Positions 63,898 to 64,000 of a stretch of DNA of 64,000 nt are shown here, piece after piece. Both the position numbers and the translations under genes were made by a program. The notes beneath the pieces are model-generated. The model worked only from the letters and a program-made list of their open reading frames with translations. It had not been told where the DNA came from and searched no databases. How positions within the stretch are numbered: the stretch's first letter is position 1; every line of letters starts with the position of its first letter. Source of the stretch: Megaleporinus macrocephalus (Eukaryota; Chordata; Actinopteri; Characiformes; Anostomidae). The stretch covers positions 15,214,576 to 15,278,575 of the forward strand of contig CM038711.1 in assembly GCA_021613375.1 (NCBI GenBank). The letters run 5' to 3'.

Positions 63898-64000
63898 CGG
63901 CTGTTCAAATTCTCTGTGGACTGTAAAATTCCCTATATAGTTCACTATATTGTTACCCACAGTGCACCATAAAAATATTGAACAGAACTCTACTTACAGG

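Overview
This is vertebrate genomic DNA, almost certainly from a teleost fish and most likely from the otophysan group (characins, catfishes and relatives). It is AT-rich with TA, TAA and CA microsatellites. Its repeats are ones I recognise from fish genomes: several decayed Tc1-like DNA transposons, short inverted-repeat (MITE-like) elements, a palindromic repeat typical of otophysans, a fish L1-like LINE 3' end and a SINE-type tail. The species assignment rests on recalled repeat families, not a database search. No rRNA, tRNA, CRISPR, operon or bacterial-type feature is seen.

The only convincing protein-coding content is two exons on the + strand that look like part of a nectin gene, best matched to the alternative (beta-type) transmembrane form of nectin-1. 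Exon 34740-34887 encodes the junction after the last Ig domain, one transmembrane helix and the start of the cytoplasmic tail. It splices in frame to 48595 onward, which encodes more tail. The second exon either splices out at a weak donor (48680) or runs to a TGA at 48755-48757, with an AATAAA signal at 48870. A very short possible further exon lies at 63579. The Ig-domain exons must lie to the left of the window. The whole window is therefore intron and 3' region of one long gene.

Layout: 1-34739 is intron holding MITEs (2.4, 5.1-6.7, 9.2, 10.2 and 12.4 kb), dispersed repeats (9.5, 12.3, 13.2, 15.7, 16.7 and 28.6 kb), a Tc1 fragment (17.7-18.5 kb), a roughly 70-bp minisatellite (23.4-24.0 kb), microsatellites and a deleted Tc1-like element (31.8-32.5 kb). 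34740-34887 is the transmembrane exon. 34888-48594 is intron with a degraded near full-length Tc1-like transposon (37.5-38.7 kb), a half Tc1 (40.8-41.3 kb), a palindromic repeat (44.7-45.3 kb), a LINE-like repeat (47.0-47.7 kb) and a nested MITE pair (47.7-48.5 kb). 48595-48757 is the tail exon. The rest is non-coding, with a deleted Tc1 element (49.5-50.0 kb), an L1-like 3' end (51.4-52.3 kb), a 42-bp minisatellite (59.8-60.1 kb) and a final 13-mer/TA array.

Nearly all open frames over 60 codons in the window are chance or transposon-derived. I found no convincing new biological system. The most useful leads are the alternative ending of the nectin-like transcript, the nested and satellite-forming inverted-repeat elements, and a few non-repetitive stretches that could be conserved regulatory DNA.
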